Shown here in pieces: positions 8,761-17,160 of a stretch of DNA of 64,000 nt (position 1 is the first letter of the stretch; every line of letters starts with the position of its first letter). Origin of the DNA: Flavobacterium sp. BFFFF2 (GTDB lineage Bacteria; Bacteroidota; Bacteroidia; Flavobacteriales; Flavobacteriaceae); contig NKJD01000010.1 in assembly GCA_002256385.1 (NCBI GenBank), positions 26,332 to 90,331 of the forward strand, in the 5' to 3' direction. The position numbers were made by a program, and so were the translations under genes. Under the pieces are notes generated by a model. That model ran no database searches. It saw only the letters and a program-made list of their open reading frames with translations, and had not been told where the DNA came from.

Positions 8761-9420
8761 TTATTTACAGAGTGAGCATTCTTTTAACTGCTGAATGGTA
8801 TGCTTCGGATTACTTGCGCCAAAAACCAAACTCCCGGCCACCAATACATCGGCTCCAGCAGCGATTAATTTTTGTGCGTTTGTCAAACTCACCCCGCCAT
8901 CAATTTCAATGAGTGTTTGGGTGTTTCTTTGAACAATTAAATCTTTTAAACGACTCACTTTATTGTAGGTATGTTCAATAAACGATTGGCCACCAAAGCC
9001 CGGATTTACACTCATTACACACACCATATCAATTAAATCTAAACATTCATTGAGGTGTTCGATCGGCGTATGCGGATTCAATGCAACACCGGCTTGTATC
9101 CCTAATTTTTTAATCGCTTGTAACGTTCGATGCAAATGGACACAGGCTTCTGCATGTACCGTAATGGTTGCCGCTCCTAATTCGGCAAAAGTTTGAATGT
9201 ACCGATCAGGCTCAACAATCATTAAATGTACATCTAATGGCTTCTTTGCACACCGTTGCAACGCTTCCATAATGGGCGTGCCAAATGAAATATTAGGCAC
9301 GAATTGGCCATCCATTACATCAACGTGAAACCAATCGGCTTCACTCTGATTAATGAGGTCAATGGCCTGTCCCAATTCTTCGAAACGAGCGGCCAAAATA
9401 GAAGGAGCAATGATCGGCAT
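8761..9420 (-). CDS. rpe: Ribulose-phosphate 3-epimerase
   Basis: A 219-residue TIM-barrel enzyme of usual length that interconverts ribulose 5-phosphate and xylulose 5-phosphate in the pentose phosphate pathway. Visible family motifs are IIAPSILAA at the start, FHVDVMDGQFVPNISFG (metal-binding His and catalytic Asp), DVHLMIVEP, VMSVNPGFGGQ, and IEIDGGVSLTNA with the second catalytic Asp. It is the first gene of a pair with the PorT-like gene. A minus-strand box TATTTTTG sits at 9448-9441, 20 bases before the start. Confidence 0.96.
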   Translation of the reverse strand: MPIIAPSILAARFEELGQAIDLINQSEADWFHVDVMDGQFVPNISFGTPIMEALQRCAKKPLDVHLMIVEPDRYIQTFAELGAATITVHAEACVHLHRTLQAIKKLGIQAGVALNPHTPIEHLNECLDLIDMVCVMSVNPGFGGQSFIEHTYNKVSRLKDLIVQRNTQTLIEIDGGVSLTNAQKLIAAGADVLVAGSLVFGASNPKHTIQQLKECSLCK

Positions 9421-9440
9421 AACAGCAAATTAAATTTTAA

Positions 9441-9448
9441 CAAAAATA
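9441..9448 (-). promoter_or_regulatory. Candidate -7 box for rpe-porT
   Basis: On the minus strand the bases read TATTTTTG, matching TAnnTTTG, 20 bases before the rpe start. The -33 element is not clear. Confidence 0.4.
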
Positions 9449-9487
9449 CGTTTTAAATATTCACAAAGATCGAATACCGATTTTCAA

Positions 9488-9877
9488 TTAAAATCCACTA
9501 TCAATGGGTTCCCATAATTCAATTTTGTTTCCTTCTGGATCTAAAATCCAGGCAAACTTGCCATAATCGAAACTTTGCGGTTCGCCCACCAAAGTGATGC
9601 CTGCTCCTTGTAAATTTTCAAGTAACGCATCCAAATTGTCCACCCGGTAATTAATCATCATGGGTTTGTCAGAGGGGTCAAAATAAGTGGAGCGTTGTTC
9701 AAACAAGGACCATTGCGTCAAGCAATCTTTGCCCTCGGCGTCTTTCCAAAAAAAGGACCAGCCATAGGCATCAACGGGGATGCCCAACTGGGTTTGGTAC
9801 CAGTTTTTTAATCCTTCGCAATCAGCAGCTTTAATAAAAACACCTCCGATTCCTGTTACTTTTCCAATTTTATCCAT
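9488..9877 (-). CDS. VOC (glyoxalase/bleomycin-resistance fold) family protein
   Basis: A 129-residue protein with the paired beta-alpha-beta-beta-beta units of the vicinal oxygen chelate fold: it opens IGKVTGIGGVFIKAAD, then LKNWYQTQLGIP, and closes AWILDPEGNKIELWEP, where the final Glu is a metal-ligand position in this fold. The start at 9877 (MDKIGKV) was preferred because homologues begin just before the first strand; in-frame ATGs at 9925/9922 would add 16 residues. It is the last gene of a four-gene minus-strand operon. The substrate is unknown. Confidence 0.8.
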   Translation of the reverse strand: MDKIGKVTGIGGVFIKAADCEGLKNWYQTQLGIPVDAYGWSFFWKDAEGKDCLTQWSLFEQRSTYFDPSDKPMMINYRVDNLDALLENLQGAGITLVGEPQSFDYGKFAWILDPEGNKIELWEPIDSGF

Positions 9878-9925
9878 GATTTTTTCTATTACTTTACGTT
9901 GACCATTTGATGTTTGAACCATCAA

Positions 9926-10873
9926 CTATTGGGTCGATTTTTGCTTCCAATCAATAATTTTTTCAGCCAATATATTGGCCATTTTAAAATGGCTTTCGTG
10001 CGTCCAGCCGGCAATATGAGGCGTCATTAACACCCGCTCATCGGCTATCAAGCGAGTTAAAAGTGGATGTTGAGTCAGGTTTTCAAACGATTTGGATTCA
10101 AATTCATGCACATCTAAACAGGCACCTAACACACCACCGCTATCCAAACCATCAATCAGCGCTTTGGTGTCAACCACAGCGCCTCTGGCCGTGTTCACGA
10201 TCCAAAAGGGTTTTTTACATGCTGCAATAAATGCGGCATCAATTAAATGATATGTTTCGGGAGTCTGCGGCACATGTAAACTAATAATGTCAGCCTCATT
10301 TTGCAAGACTTCCAAGGGTACTTGTTGGGCCCATTGGTTGCCCAAGGCAGGAATAATATCAACTGCCAAAACTTTGCAATTGAATCCATTCAATTTTTTG
10401 GCAAACGAATTTCCCATGCGGCCATACCCAATAATGCCAATGGTTTTGCCTTCCAATTCAAACCCTCTGTTTTCGGCTCTTTTCCAAATGCCAGCTTGCA
10501 TTTCACGGTGTGCAATTTCCAATCGATTTAACAGCGATAACAACATGCCCAAAGCATGCTCACCTACTGCGTTTTCATTGCCTTCTGGTACTGCAAACAC
10601 TTGAATGCCTTGTTTTTTAGCGGTTTCAATATCAATGTTTTCCAAACCCGCACCAACGCGGCCGATAAATTGTAAACGGGTGGTTTTTTCTAACAGGTTT
10701 TTATCAATGGGCAATCGGCTCCTTAAAATGAGCCCATCAAATTGATTGATCTGATCAATTAATTCAGTGTAAGTACAATGGTAATCAGCCACATTTTCGA
10801 ATCCGGCAGCAGCCAATTGTTCCCGTAAAATAGGATGATTGGTGTCAATATGTAAAATGCGCATACTCATCAT
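9926..10873 (-). CDS. D-isomer specific 2-hydroxyacid dehydrogenase
   Basis: A 315-residue NAD-dependent dehydrogenase. The Rossmann motif GIIGYGRMGNSF is near residue 147, the substrate-binding Arg is in NTARGAVVDTKALID, and the catalytic His is in TPHIAGWTHES. It resembles phosphoglycerate dehydrogenase, but a closer SerA candidate lies at 46435 beside serC, so this copy probably acts on another 2-hydroxyacid. Three in-frame ATGs (10873, 10870, 10864) lie at the start; 10864 (MRILHID) is the most family-like. It sits 3 bases after the aldo/keto reductase gene. Confidence 0.88.
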   Translation of the reverse strand: MMSMRILHIDTNHPILREQLAAAGFENVADYHCTYTELIDQINQFDGLILRSRLPIDKNLLEKTTRLQFIGRVGAGLENIDIETAKKQGIQVFAVPEGNENAVGEHALGMLLSLLNRLEIAHREMQAGIWKRAENRGFELEGKTIGIIGYGRMGNSFAKKLNGFNCKVLAVDIIPALGNQWAQQVPLEVLQNEADIISLHVPQTPETYHLIDAAFIAACKKPFWIVNTARGAVVDTKALIDGLDSGGVLGACLDVHEFESKSFENLTQHPLLTRLIADERVLMTPHIAGWTHESHFKMANILAEKIIDWKQKSTQ

Positions 10874-10876
10874 GAA

Positions 10877-11914
10877 CTAAGGCGATGGATCGGGGTGCAA
10901 TTGGTGAATGAATCCGACTTCTTTGATTAATTCGGGCGTTAACACAACTGCGGCTGCGGCAATGTTTTCCTTTAATTGTTCCATGGTGGTAGCACCAATG
11001 ATGGCGGCTGACACAAAGGGTTGGTGCATGACAAAAGCCAATGCCAACTGAGCAGGTGTCATCCCATTTTTTTGTGCCAATTGGGCATATTTTTTTGAAG
11101 CTATTCGGGCTTCAGGGCTGTTATATCGGGCCATTTGCGGAAAAGCATGAATCCGGTCGCTTGGCTTGGCGGTTCCCAATTCATATTTGTTGCTTAACAC
11201 GCCAAAGGCCAAAGGTGAATAAGCCCAAAAATCGATTTTTTCGCGGAAACATACTTCTGCCAAACCAATTTCGGCTGTTCTATTTAATAAAGAATACGGG
11301 TTTTGAACCGTGGCAATTTTTGGCAATGATTGCCATCTGTTGGCTTCCACAAAACGCATGACGCCCCAAGGAGTTTCATTGGATATGCCAATATGTTTAA
11401 TTTTACCTTCATTGACACAGTCACTTAAGCAGGTCAACACCGAATTAAAATTTTCTTCCCATGGGTCGTCGTACCCACTAAAGCCTCTTTGCCCAAACAT
11501 ATTTGATTGGCGCTCGGGCCAGTGAAGCTGGTATAAATCAATGTAATCTGTTTGAAGGCGTTGTAAACTTTTGTCAATTCCATGGCGAATGGAATCAGCA
11601 GAAAAGGTTAAGTCCTCACGAATATACGTCATACTTCGGTTGGGACCAGCCAATTTTGTGGCCAAAAAAACGTCTTCTCGACGGTTGGTTTCTTGAAACC
11701 ATTTTCCAATAATACGCTCGGTGTCACCATAAGTTGCTTGTTGCGCAGGCACAGGGTACATTTCGGCGGTGTCCCAATAGGTAATTCCTTGGTCTAGGGC
11801 AAAATTCAGTTGGTCATTGGCTTCAGACACCGTGTTTTGGCGTCCAAAAGTCATGGTGCCCAACACCATTTTATTTGCGGGGCTTTTGAATGAATTAAGC
11901 AATGGATTAGACAT
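10877..11914 (-). CDS. Aldo/keto reductase, Tas-like
   Basis: A 345-residue NADPH-dependent reductase. The catalytic tetrad is visible: Asp and Tyr in YWDTAEMYP, Lys in ATKLAG, and His in YQLHWPE. Length and the segment PVPAQQATYGDTERIIGKW match the Tas group of aldo/keto reductases. The start at 11914 (MSNPLLNSF) is preferred, overlapping the upstream reductase stop in ATGTCTAA; 11926 would add four residues. It is the second gene of the redox operon. The substrate is unknown. Confidence 0.9.
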   Translation of the reverse strand: MSNPLLNSFKSPANKMVLGTMTFGRQNTVSEANDQLNFALDQGITYWDTAEMYPVPAQQATYGDTERIIGKWFQETNRREDVFLATKLAGPNRSMTYIREDLTFSADSIRHGIDKSLQRLQTDYIDLYQLHWPERQSNMFGQRGFSGYDDPWEENFNSVLTCLSDCVNEGKIKHIGISNETPWGVMRFVEANRWQSLPKIATVQNPYSLLNRTAEIGLAEVCFREKIDFWAYSPLAFGVLSNKYELGTAKPSDRIHAFPQMARYNSPEARIASKKYAQLAQKNGMTPAQLALAFVMHQPFVSAAIIGATTMEQLKENIAAAAVVLTPELIKEVGFIHQLHPDPSP

Positions 11915-12956
11915 CGTCATAATCAATCACTAAATGCGCGCTGGTAGGGTGTGCTTGGCAGGTTAAAATCAGGCCATCAGCCAATTCGCTATCTGTTAAA
12001 ATGGCATTCTTCTTCATCTCCACACTGCCTTCTTTTACGCGGGCTAAGCAACTGCTGCAAATACCTCCTTGACAAGAGTAAGGGGCATCAACCCCATGTT
12101 TGAGGGCGGCTTCGAGCACGGTTTGTTTGGCTGACATGTCAAAGGCGCTTTCATCTCCGTCAAGTACAACGGTCACTTGCGTATGCCCATCGGATAACAC
12201 CTTGGTGTCAGGTGTGCTTTCGGTATTAAACAATTCAAAATGGATCTTTTTCTCAGGCACATTTTTTGATTTCAATGCGTCCGATACATTTTGAATCATG
12301 GATTCTGGCCCGCATAGGTAATAAGCGCTGATGTCTAAGTCGCCCTGTTTTTTAAAGAAAATTTCAAGTGCAGCTTCACCCGTAATACGACCAGCATGGC
12401 TGTCACCTTCTACGCTTTGGCTATAAAATGAATGCACCCAAAAACGCCCAACATACTGCTGGCTCAATTGTGCGAGTTCATTTTTAAATAAAGTACTTGA
12501 AGGGGTTTGGTTTCCGTATAGCAACACCACCGAACTATTTGGTTCTTGTGCTAAAATGGTTTTTACGATGGAAAGAATCGGGGTAATGCCACTTCCAGCA
12601 GCTACCGCGCCAATTATGCGTTGTTTTTCTGGATGCGGATTTAAAGTAAAACGGCCCTCTGGCAAGCTTACATCAAGCAAGTCGCCCACTTTCAGGTGTT
12701 TGTTGGCAAACACAGAAAACGTACCACCTTTCACTGCTTTAATGGCTATTTGCCAATGGCCACTTATCGGAGTTGAACATAGGGAATAAGCGCGGCGCAA
12801 TTCTTGGCCATCAAGGGTGCATTTTATGGTAACATATTGCCCTGCCTGAAAAGCAAACAATGATTGCAGTTCAGCGGGGACGGCAAAAGTGACAACGACC
12901 GCATCGGCCGTTTCTTTTTGGATGTCTTGTATAATTAGTTTGTAAAATGTTGGCAT
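11907..12956 (-). CDS. FAD/2Fe-2S oxidoreductase, PaaE-like
   Basis: A 349-residue three-domain reductase: an FAD-binding barrel (RAYSLCSTP near residue 50), an NAD(P)H-binding domain (GAVAAGSGITPILSI, then LCGPESMI), and a C-terminal plant-type ferredoxin domain with CQGGICSSC plus a later Cys in LTCQAHP. This matches electron-transfer subunits such as PaaE, which passes electrons from NADPH to an oxygenase. No paaABCD genes are visible. The start at 12956 is chosen because a -7 box lies at 12981-12974; the longer ORF from 13037 would begin upstream of its own promoter. It is the first gene of the redox operon. Confidence 0.9.
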   Translation of the reverse strand: MPTFYKLIIQDIQKETADAVVVTFAVPAELQSLFAFQAGQYVTIKCTLDGQELRRAYSLCSTPISGHWQIAIKAVKGGTFSVFANKHLKVGDLLDVSLPEGRFTLNPHPEKQRIIGAVAAGSGITPILSIVKTILAQEPNSSVVLLYGNQTPSSTLFKNELAQLSQQYVGRFWVHSFYSQSVEGDSHAGRITGEAALEIFFKKQGDLDISAYYLCGPESMIQNVSDALKSKNVPEKKIHFELFNTESTPDTKVLSDGHTQVTVVLDGDESAFDMSAKQTVLEAALKHGVDAPYSCQGGICSSCLARVKEGSVEMKKNAILTDSELADGLILTCQAHPTSAHLVIDYDDV

Positions 12957-12973
12957 TGATTCGTAAATTTTTG

Positions 12974-12981
12974 CAAAGGTA
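12974..12981 (-). promoter_or_regulatory. Promoter -7 box for the four-gene redox operon
   Basis: The minus strand reads TACCTTTG, an exact TAnnTTTG match, 17 bases before the PaaE-like start at 12956. It supports that start and a short leader. Confidence 0.55.
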
Positions 12982-13161
12982 AGCATCCCGTGAAAAGTAT
13001 TAAAAGGAACAGCAAAATGTTTGATCCAAAAGGCCATTTATTGCAAAATATAGATTGAATCCAACTATTCAACCCGGATTTGCGCTTGTTTTTTATTCTA
13101 AATAATTTATGATGTGTAATTTGGGTTTAAAAAATAGAGGAATGATTATTGGGGTGTAGTA

Positions 13162-13198
13162 AAACTAAAAGAGCTTTTAAAAAAAGCTCTTTTAGTTT
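13162..13198. terminator. Long perfect hairpin, copy A
   Basis: Two 17-base arms (13162-13178 and 13182-13198, AAACTAAAAGAGCTTTT and its complement) with a 3-base loop. A second inverted pair GTCTAAT/ATTAGAC follows at 13199-13226. It lies downstream of the orphan gene end, so it may terminate that minus-strand transcript. A similar but less perfect hairpin stands at 14326-14358 in copy B. Confidence 0.55.
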
Positions 13199-13302
13199 GT
13201 CTAATAAATCCCCCGACAAATTAGACAAAAAGTAAGTTAGTATTTGGTTATCTTTTGATTGGTATTTTTTTGTTATGAATTATTTCGCTATTTCTATTTA
13301 TT

Positions 13303-13485
13303 TTATTCTTCTGTATCTCCAGTATTTTCTTTTTCAAAAGCTGCAGCATCAACTACATCCCACGATAATATCGACGGCGCTTTATTAATGGAAAAATCAA
13401 AACTAAAATTATAGGTGAGTCCATAGCTATTTACGTATACTATATTGTCAAGCATAGGTTTTAATTCTTCATTCATTATGATCAT
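13303..13485 (-). pseudogene. Truncated copy of the orphan membrane protein gene
   Basis: A 60-residue ORF whose residues 8-53 align with residues 9-55 of the intact paralogue at 14472-14960: both contain a NDIVY/DNIVY segment, then NS.G..Y.F.F...IN, then SW(D/N)VVD...FEK.N. It then stops after an acidic TGDTEE tail, lacking the two membrane helices and the C-terminal half. It could be a decayed copy, or a shortened soluble variant that is still expressed. No known family is recognised in either copy. Confidence 0.6.
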
Positions 13486-13826
13486 TTAAAATAATAAAAA
13501 CGGGACTTTAAACTAATTATGGATGGTGTGAAAAAGGATGAAATTAATTCAATAATCCCATTTACATGGCAAACATATAAATCAGAAACACAAGCAATGT
13601 GCTGAAAACTGACTTGGTGTATTGAAAAACATCATTATTTTTAATATTCATCAAAATACGGCTTTCAATATTTTGTAAAGCATTGATAAAAAAGTAATTA
13701 TAAAACCCGTAAAAAATGCTACATGTTACTTTTTTTGTAGCAACCTGATTTGATGATCAAAATTTAGGCGTTTTTCACCCTTTACTATTCGTTTTAACTC
13801 CCATAATTTGCACCCAAAATTGTGAT

Positions 13827-14258
13827 ATGGAACTTTTGAATCAGTACTTCCCGGCGTTAACGGTCGAGCAACAGGCTAAATTTGCTTCGTTGGATGAACT
13901 TTATAAAGAATGGAATGCCCGCATCAATGTGATTTCACGCAAGGATATTGATCAATTGTCGGTAAATCATGTGTTGCATTCATTGGCCATTGCTAGGGTG
14001 CAAGAATTTTTACCTGGTTCTCAAATTCTTGATGTTGAAACGGGCGGTGGTTTTCCTGGAATCCCGTTGGCCATATTGTTTTCGGAAACTGAATTTTTTC
14101 TCATTGACGTGATTCTCAAAAAAACCAAAGTAGTTCAGGCGATTGCCGACGAATTAAGACTTAAAAATGTGGTGGTGCGCCAACAACAGTCGGAAGCGGT
14201 GAAGAAAACATTTGCATGTACCGTTACAGTAACTCCGAAGATTTTATTATCTGCCTGA
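13827..14258 (+). pseudogene. rsmG: Truncated, mutated copy of rsmG
   Basis: The first ~125 codons are almost identical to the intact rsmG at 15294, then similarity stops near base 14210 and the frame ends at 14258 (143 residues instead of 205). Changes in the conserved part include Gly71 to Glu in the SAM-binding motif LDVGTGGGFPGIP, a Pro to Ser in ILFPETEF, and a Gly to Arg in ADELGLKN. Loss of a motif I glycine and of the C-terminal third should abolish methyltransferase activity. The promoter-proximal sequence is conserved, so it may still be transcribed. Confidence 0.85.
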
Positions 14259-14325
14259 AATTATATTTTTTTAAAAAAAAATTTCAGTTTTAGACGAAAC
14301 GAGTATTAATGCGTTTTTTTAAAAA

Positions 14326-14358
14326 CAAAAAAGAGCTTTTAAAAAAAGCTCTTTTGGT
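14326..14358. terminator. Hairpin of duplication copy B
   Basis: AAGAGCTTTT pairs with AAAAGCTCTT around a short A loop, followed by GTCTA...TTAGAC. It lies between the broken rsmG copy and the 3' end of the intact orphan gene. Confidence 0.45.
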
Positions 14359-14471
14359 TTGTCTACTATATTCCCCAATAAGTTAGACAAAAAAGTAAGT
14401 TGGTGTTTGGTAACTAATTATGATTCTATTTTTGTTGTTAAACCGGAATAGATCTGTTCTTAACAACCGGA

Positions 14472-14960
14472 TTAATTAATTTTTATTGATGGCATTTTTT
14501 TTGCAAAGTCATTGAAGGCATAATTTCTGTCCTTTGTATTTTTGATCATTCGGGTAAAATCTTTTGCTACATCAATATGATAGTGTGGGATCTGGTTTAC
14601 TTTACAGGTACCATCTTTGAATTTAATGATAATTAGGGGCACTTGCTGTGCAATATCAACCAATGCAATCAATAGCGCGATAATAAATCCGCCATTAATT
14701 ACCCAGTCAATTTGTGGAAATATATATACGTTAAATGCAATAGCAACAAGCGTAATAATCAGTAACAATCCTAATTTGTATATGTTTACTTTATTCTTTT
14801 TTTCGAAATACACCGTATCGACAACATTCCATGAGAAAAACAGGTAATCGTTATTAATTAATAACTCAAAGCCAAATTGGTAGATACGTCCACAGCTATT
14901 TGTGTATACTATGTCGTTTAAATTTGGTTTTATATTGTCAATTACAGAACTAATTTTCAT
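14472..14960 (-). CDS. Unknown two-helix membrane protein (intact orphan of the duplicated unit)
   Basis: A 162-residue protein with no recognised family. The N-terminal ~55 residues are soluble and beta-rich (NDIVYTNSCGRIYQFGFEL, then FFSWNVVDTVYFEKKN). Two hydrophobic helices follow, about residues 62-80 and 88-110, then a soluble tail with KFKDGTCKVNQIPHYH and a basic end. The layout (short N domain, helical hairpin, C domain) resembles small PH-like membrane proteins, but that is only an impression. It is divergent from rsmG, with 333 bases between the two starts. Its truncated twin is at 13303-13485. Confidence 0.65.
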   Translation of the reverse strand: MKISSVIDNIKPNLNDIVYTNSCGRIYQFGFELLINNDYLFFSWNVVDTVYFEKKNKVNIYKLGLLLIITLVAIAFNVYIFPQIDWVINGGFIIALLIALVDIAQQVPLIIIKFKDGTCKVNQIPHYHIDVAKDFTRMIKNTKDRNYAFNDFAKKMPSIKIN

Positions 14961-15293
14961 TTAATAAAATGGGCCTATAAATTAATTATGGATGGAGTAA
15001 AAGGATCAAGTTAAATGAATAGACCCATTACTGCGGCAAACATATAAAGGACAAATCAAAATAGTGTTTTGAAAAAGGACTTGGTGTATTGAATAGGAAC
15101 ATTTTTTTTAGAATTCATCAAATTAAGGTTTTTGCTATGTTATAAAGTGTTGAAATAAAAGAAATTATAAAATCCGTAAAAAAGGTTACATGTTACTTTT
15201 TTTATAGCAACCTGATTTGAAGACCAAAATTTAGGTGTTTTTCACCCTTGACTATTCGTTTTAACTCCCGTAATTTGCACCCAAAATTGTGAT

Positions 15294-15911
15294 ATGGAAC
15301 TTTTGAATCAGTACTTCCCTGCGTTAACGGTTGAGCAACAGGCTAAATTTGCTTCGTTGGATGAACTTTATAAAGAATGGAATGCCCGCATCAATGTGAT
15401 TTCACGCAAGGATATTGATCAATTGTCGGTAAATCATGTGTTGCATTCATTGGCCATTGCTAGGGTGCAAGAATTTTTACCTGGTTCTCAAATTCTTGAT
15501 GTTGGAACGGGCGGTGGTTTTCCTGGAATCCCGCTGGCCATATTGTTTCCAGAAACCGAATTTTTTCTCATTGACGTGATTCTCAAAAAAACCAAAGTAG
15601 TTCAGGCGATTGCCGACGAATTGGGTCTTAAAAATGTGGTGGTGCGCCAACAGCAAGCGCAAGCAGTAAAAGAATCGTTTGATTTTATTGTAAGTAGGGC
15701 CGTGACCAACATGCCCGATTTTGTCGATTGGGTTGGTAAAAAAGTAAAATTCAAATCGGATCACGAACGACGCAACGGCATCTTATACTTAAAAGGAGGT
15801 GACCTTAAAGAAGAATTGCGACCTTTTCCAAAAGCCCAATGTTTTCCCATATCTGACTGGTTTTCGGAACCATTCTTTGAAACCAAGCAAGTGGTTTATT
15901 TGGGGCTGTAA
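15294..15911 (+). CDS. rsmG: 16S rRNA (guanine-N7) methyltransferase RsmG (GidB)
   Basis: A 205-residue SAM-dependent methyltransferase of normal family length that methylates N7 of G527 in 16S rRNA. Motif I is LDVGTGGGFPGIPLAIL (residues 68-84), followed by FFLIDVILKKTKVVQAIADELGLKN and FIVSRAVTNMPDFVDW, all typical of GidB. The start MELLNQYFP is shared with the broken copy upstream. The gene ends before a bidirectional hairpin that separates it from the convergent aminotransferase gene. Loss of RsmG is known to give low-level streptomycin resistance in other bacteria, so the state of this gene matters. Confidence 0.95.
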   Translation: MELLNQYFPALTVEQQAKFASLDELYKEWNARINVISRKDIDQLSVNHVLHSLAIARVQEFLPGSQILDVGTGGGFPGIPLAILFPETEFFLIDVILKKTKVVQAIADELGLKNVVVRQQQAQAVKESFDFIVSRAVTNMPDFVDWVGKKVKFKSDHERRNGILYLKGGDLKEELRPFPKAQCFPISDWFSEPFFETKQVVYLGL

Positions 15912-15934
15912 AATTGTTGAGCATGGCCATAAAA

Positions 15935-15955
15935 AAACCACCTCAAGGGTGGTTT
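15935..15955. terminator. Bidirectional terminator between rsmG and the aminotransferase gene
   Basis: AAACCACC (15935-15942) pairs with GGTGGTTT (15948-15955) around a 5-base loop, with an A run on one side, so it can end the converging transcript. Confidence 0.7.
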
Positions 15956-15962
15956 GCTATTT

Positions 15963-17147
15963 TTAAGAAACAACTTCTTTTATTCGTTGGAGTGCTTCAG
16001 TGAGTTGATCTTCGCTGGTCGCAAAAGACAATCTGATGCAATCTGGATTGCCAAAAGCATCGCCGGTTACGGTAGCAATGCCCGCTTCGGCCAACAAATA
16101 CATGGAGAAGTCGTCGGCATTCTGAATGGTTTTGCCGCGAAGGGTTTTGCCAAAGTAAAAAGAAATGTCTGGAAATACGTAGAATGCCCCGTCGGGTATG
16201 GTCGTTTTAAATCCGGGTATGTCTTTTAAAAGAGTTAATACCAAATCGCGTCGGCGGTGAAAAGCGTCAACCATATCTTTCAATACAATTGGGTCTGCAT
16301 CAACGGCGGCAATGGTAGCGCGTTGTGCAATGGAATTGGCACCCGAGGTTACTTGTCCCTGCATTTTAGTACATGCCTTGGCAATAAAAGCAGGAGCACC
16401 CATATATCCAATGCGCCATCCGGTCATGGCAAAGGCTTTGGCCACCCCATTCACGGTGATGGTTCTGTCCATCATGCCAGGCAATGAAGCGATGCTGCAA
16501 TAATCGGCTGTAAAATTAATGTGCTCATAAATTTCGTCCGACACTACATAAATAGCTGGAAAATCGGCCAATACGGTGGTTAAACCTGCCAATTCATCGC
16601 GCGAATACACCGAACCGCTTGGGTTACAAGGCGAGCTAAACCACATCATTTTGGTGCGTGGTGTACAAGCTTGACGCAGTTGTCCGGGTGTAATTTTAAA
16701 ATTGCTTTCAACGGTCGTAGGTACCACCACTGGAATGCCACCCGCCATTTTGATGATTTCATAATACGACACCCAATAAGGAGCGGGTAAAATAACTTCG
16801 TCACCTTCGTCAATCATTGATTGGGCGATGTTGTAAAGTGCTTGTTTGGCACCAGTAGAAACAACAATGTTTTCGGGTTTATAATCGAGTTGATTGTCGC
16901 GTTTAAACTTTTTGCAAATGGCTTCTTTCAAATCCACGTACCCATCAACGGGGGGGTATTTGCTGTAATTTTCATCAATGGCTTTTTTGGCAGCTTCTTT
17001 GATAAAATCTGGGGTGTTAAAATCAGGTTCCCCCAAGCTAAGACTAATAATATCTTTCCCTTGTGCTTTTAATTCACGAGCCAAGGCAGCCATGGCTAAG
17101 GTTTGCGAAGTGGAGAGCGCTTCGATTCGTTGTGATAATGCAGACAT
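15963..17147 (-). CDS. PLP-dependent class I aminotransferase (aspartate/aromatic type)
   Basis: A 394-residue fold-type I aminotransferase. The PLP lysine is Lys237 in NGVAKAFAMTGWRIGYMG. SSPCNPSG carries the PLP-contacting Asn175 and SDEIYEHI carries Asp204 and Tyr207. The N-terminal ISLSLGEPDFNTPDFI is typical of the Igamma group (AspC of Thermus and relatives), which moves the amino group between aspartate and 2-oxoglutarate and often also uses aromatic amino acids. It starts 13 bases after the desaturase gene on the same strand, so the two are probably co-transcribed. Confidence 0.93.
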   Translation of the reverse strand: MSALSQRIEALSTSQTLAMAALARELKAQGKDIISLSLGEPDFNTPDFIKEAAKKAIDENYSKYPPVDGYVDLKEAICKKFKRDNQLDYKPENIVVSTGAKQALYNIAQSMIDEGDEVILPAPYWVSYYEIIKMAGGIPVVVPTTVESNFKITPGQLRQACTPRTKMMWFSSPCNPSGSVYSRDELAGLTTVLADFPAIYVVSDEIYEHINFTADYCSIASLPGMMDRTITVNGVAKAFAMTGWRIGYMGAPAFIAKACTKMQGQVTSGANSIAQRATIAAVDADPIVLKDMVDAFHRRRDLVLTLLKDIPGFKTTIPDGAFYVFPDISFYFGKTLRGKTIQNADDFSMYLLAEAGIATVTGDAFGNPDCIRLSFATSEDQLTEALQRIKEVVS

Positions 17148-17160
17148 ATTTGATGGTAAA

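Larger units (their letters stand above)
13161..15676. repeat. Tandem duplication: hairpin + small orphan gene + rsmG, two diverged copies
   Basis: Copy A (about 13161-14210) and copy B (about 14326-15676) carry the same parts in the same order: a hairpin with the sequence GAGCTTTTAAAAAAAGCTC, an inverted GTCTA...TTAGAC pair, a minus-strand orphan gene, a roughly 335-base intergenic stretch, and the 5' part of rsmG. The intergenic stretches (13486-13826 and 14961-15293) are alignable, including ATTTAGGYGTTTTTCACCC and a shared TAATTTGCACCCAAAATTG just before the rsmG start. In copy A the orphan has lost its membrane part and rsmG its 3' end. Confidence 0.9.

Noticed and set aside
9926..10873. 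Calling this gene serA
   Set aside because: It is a 2-hydroxyacid dehydrogenase, but the copy at 46435 beside serC fits serine synthesis better.
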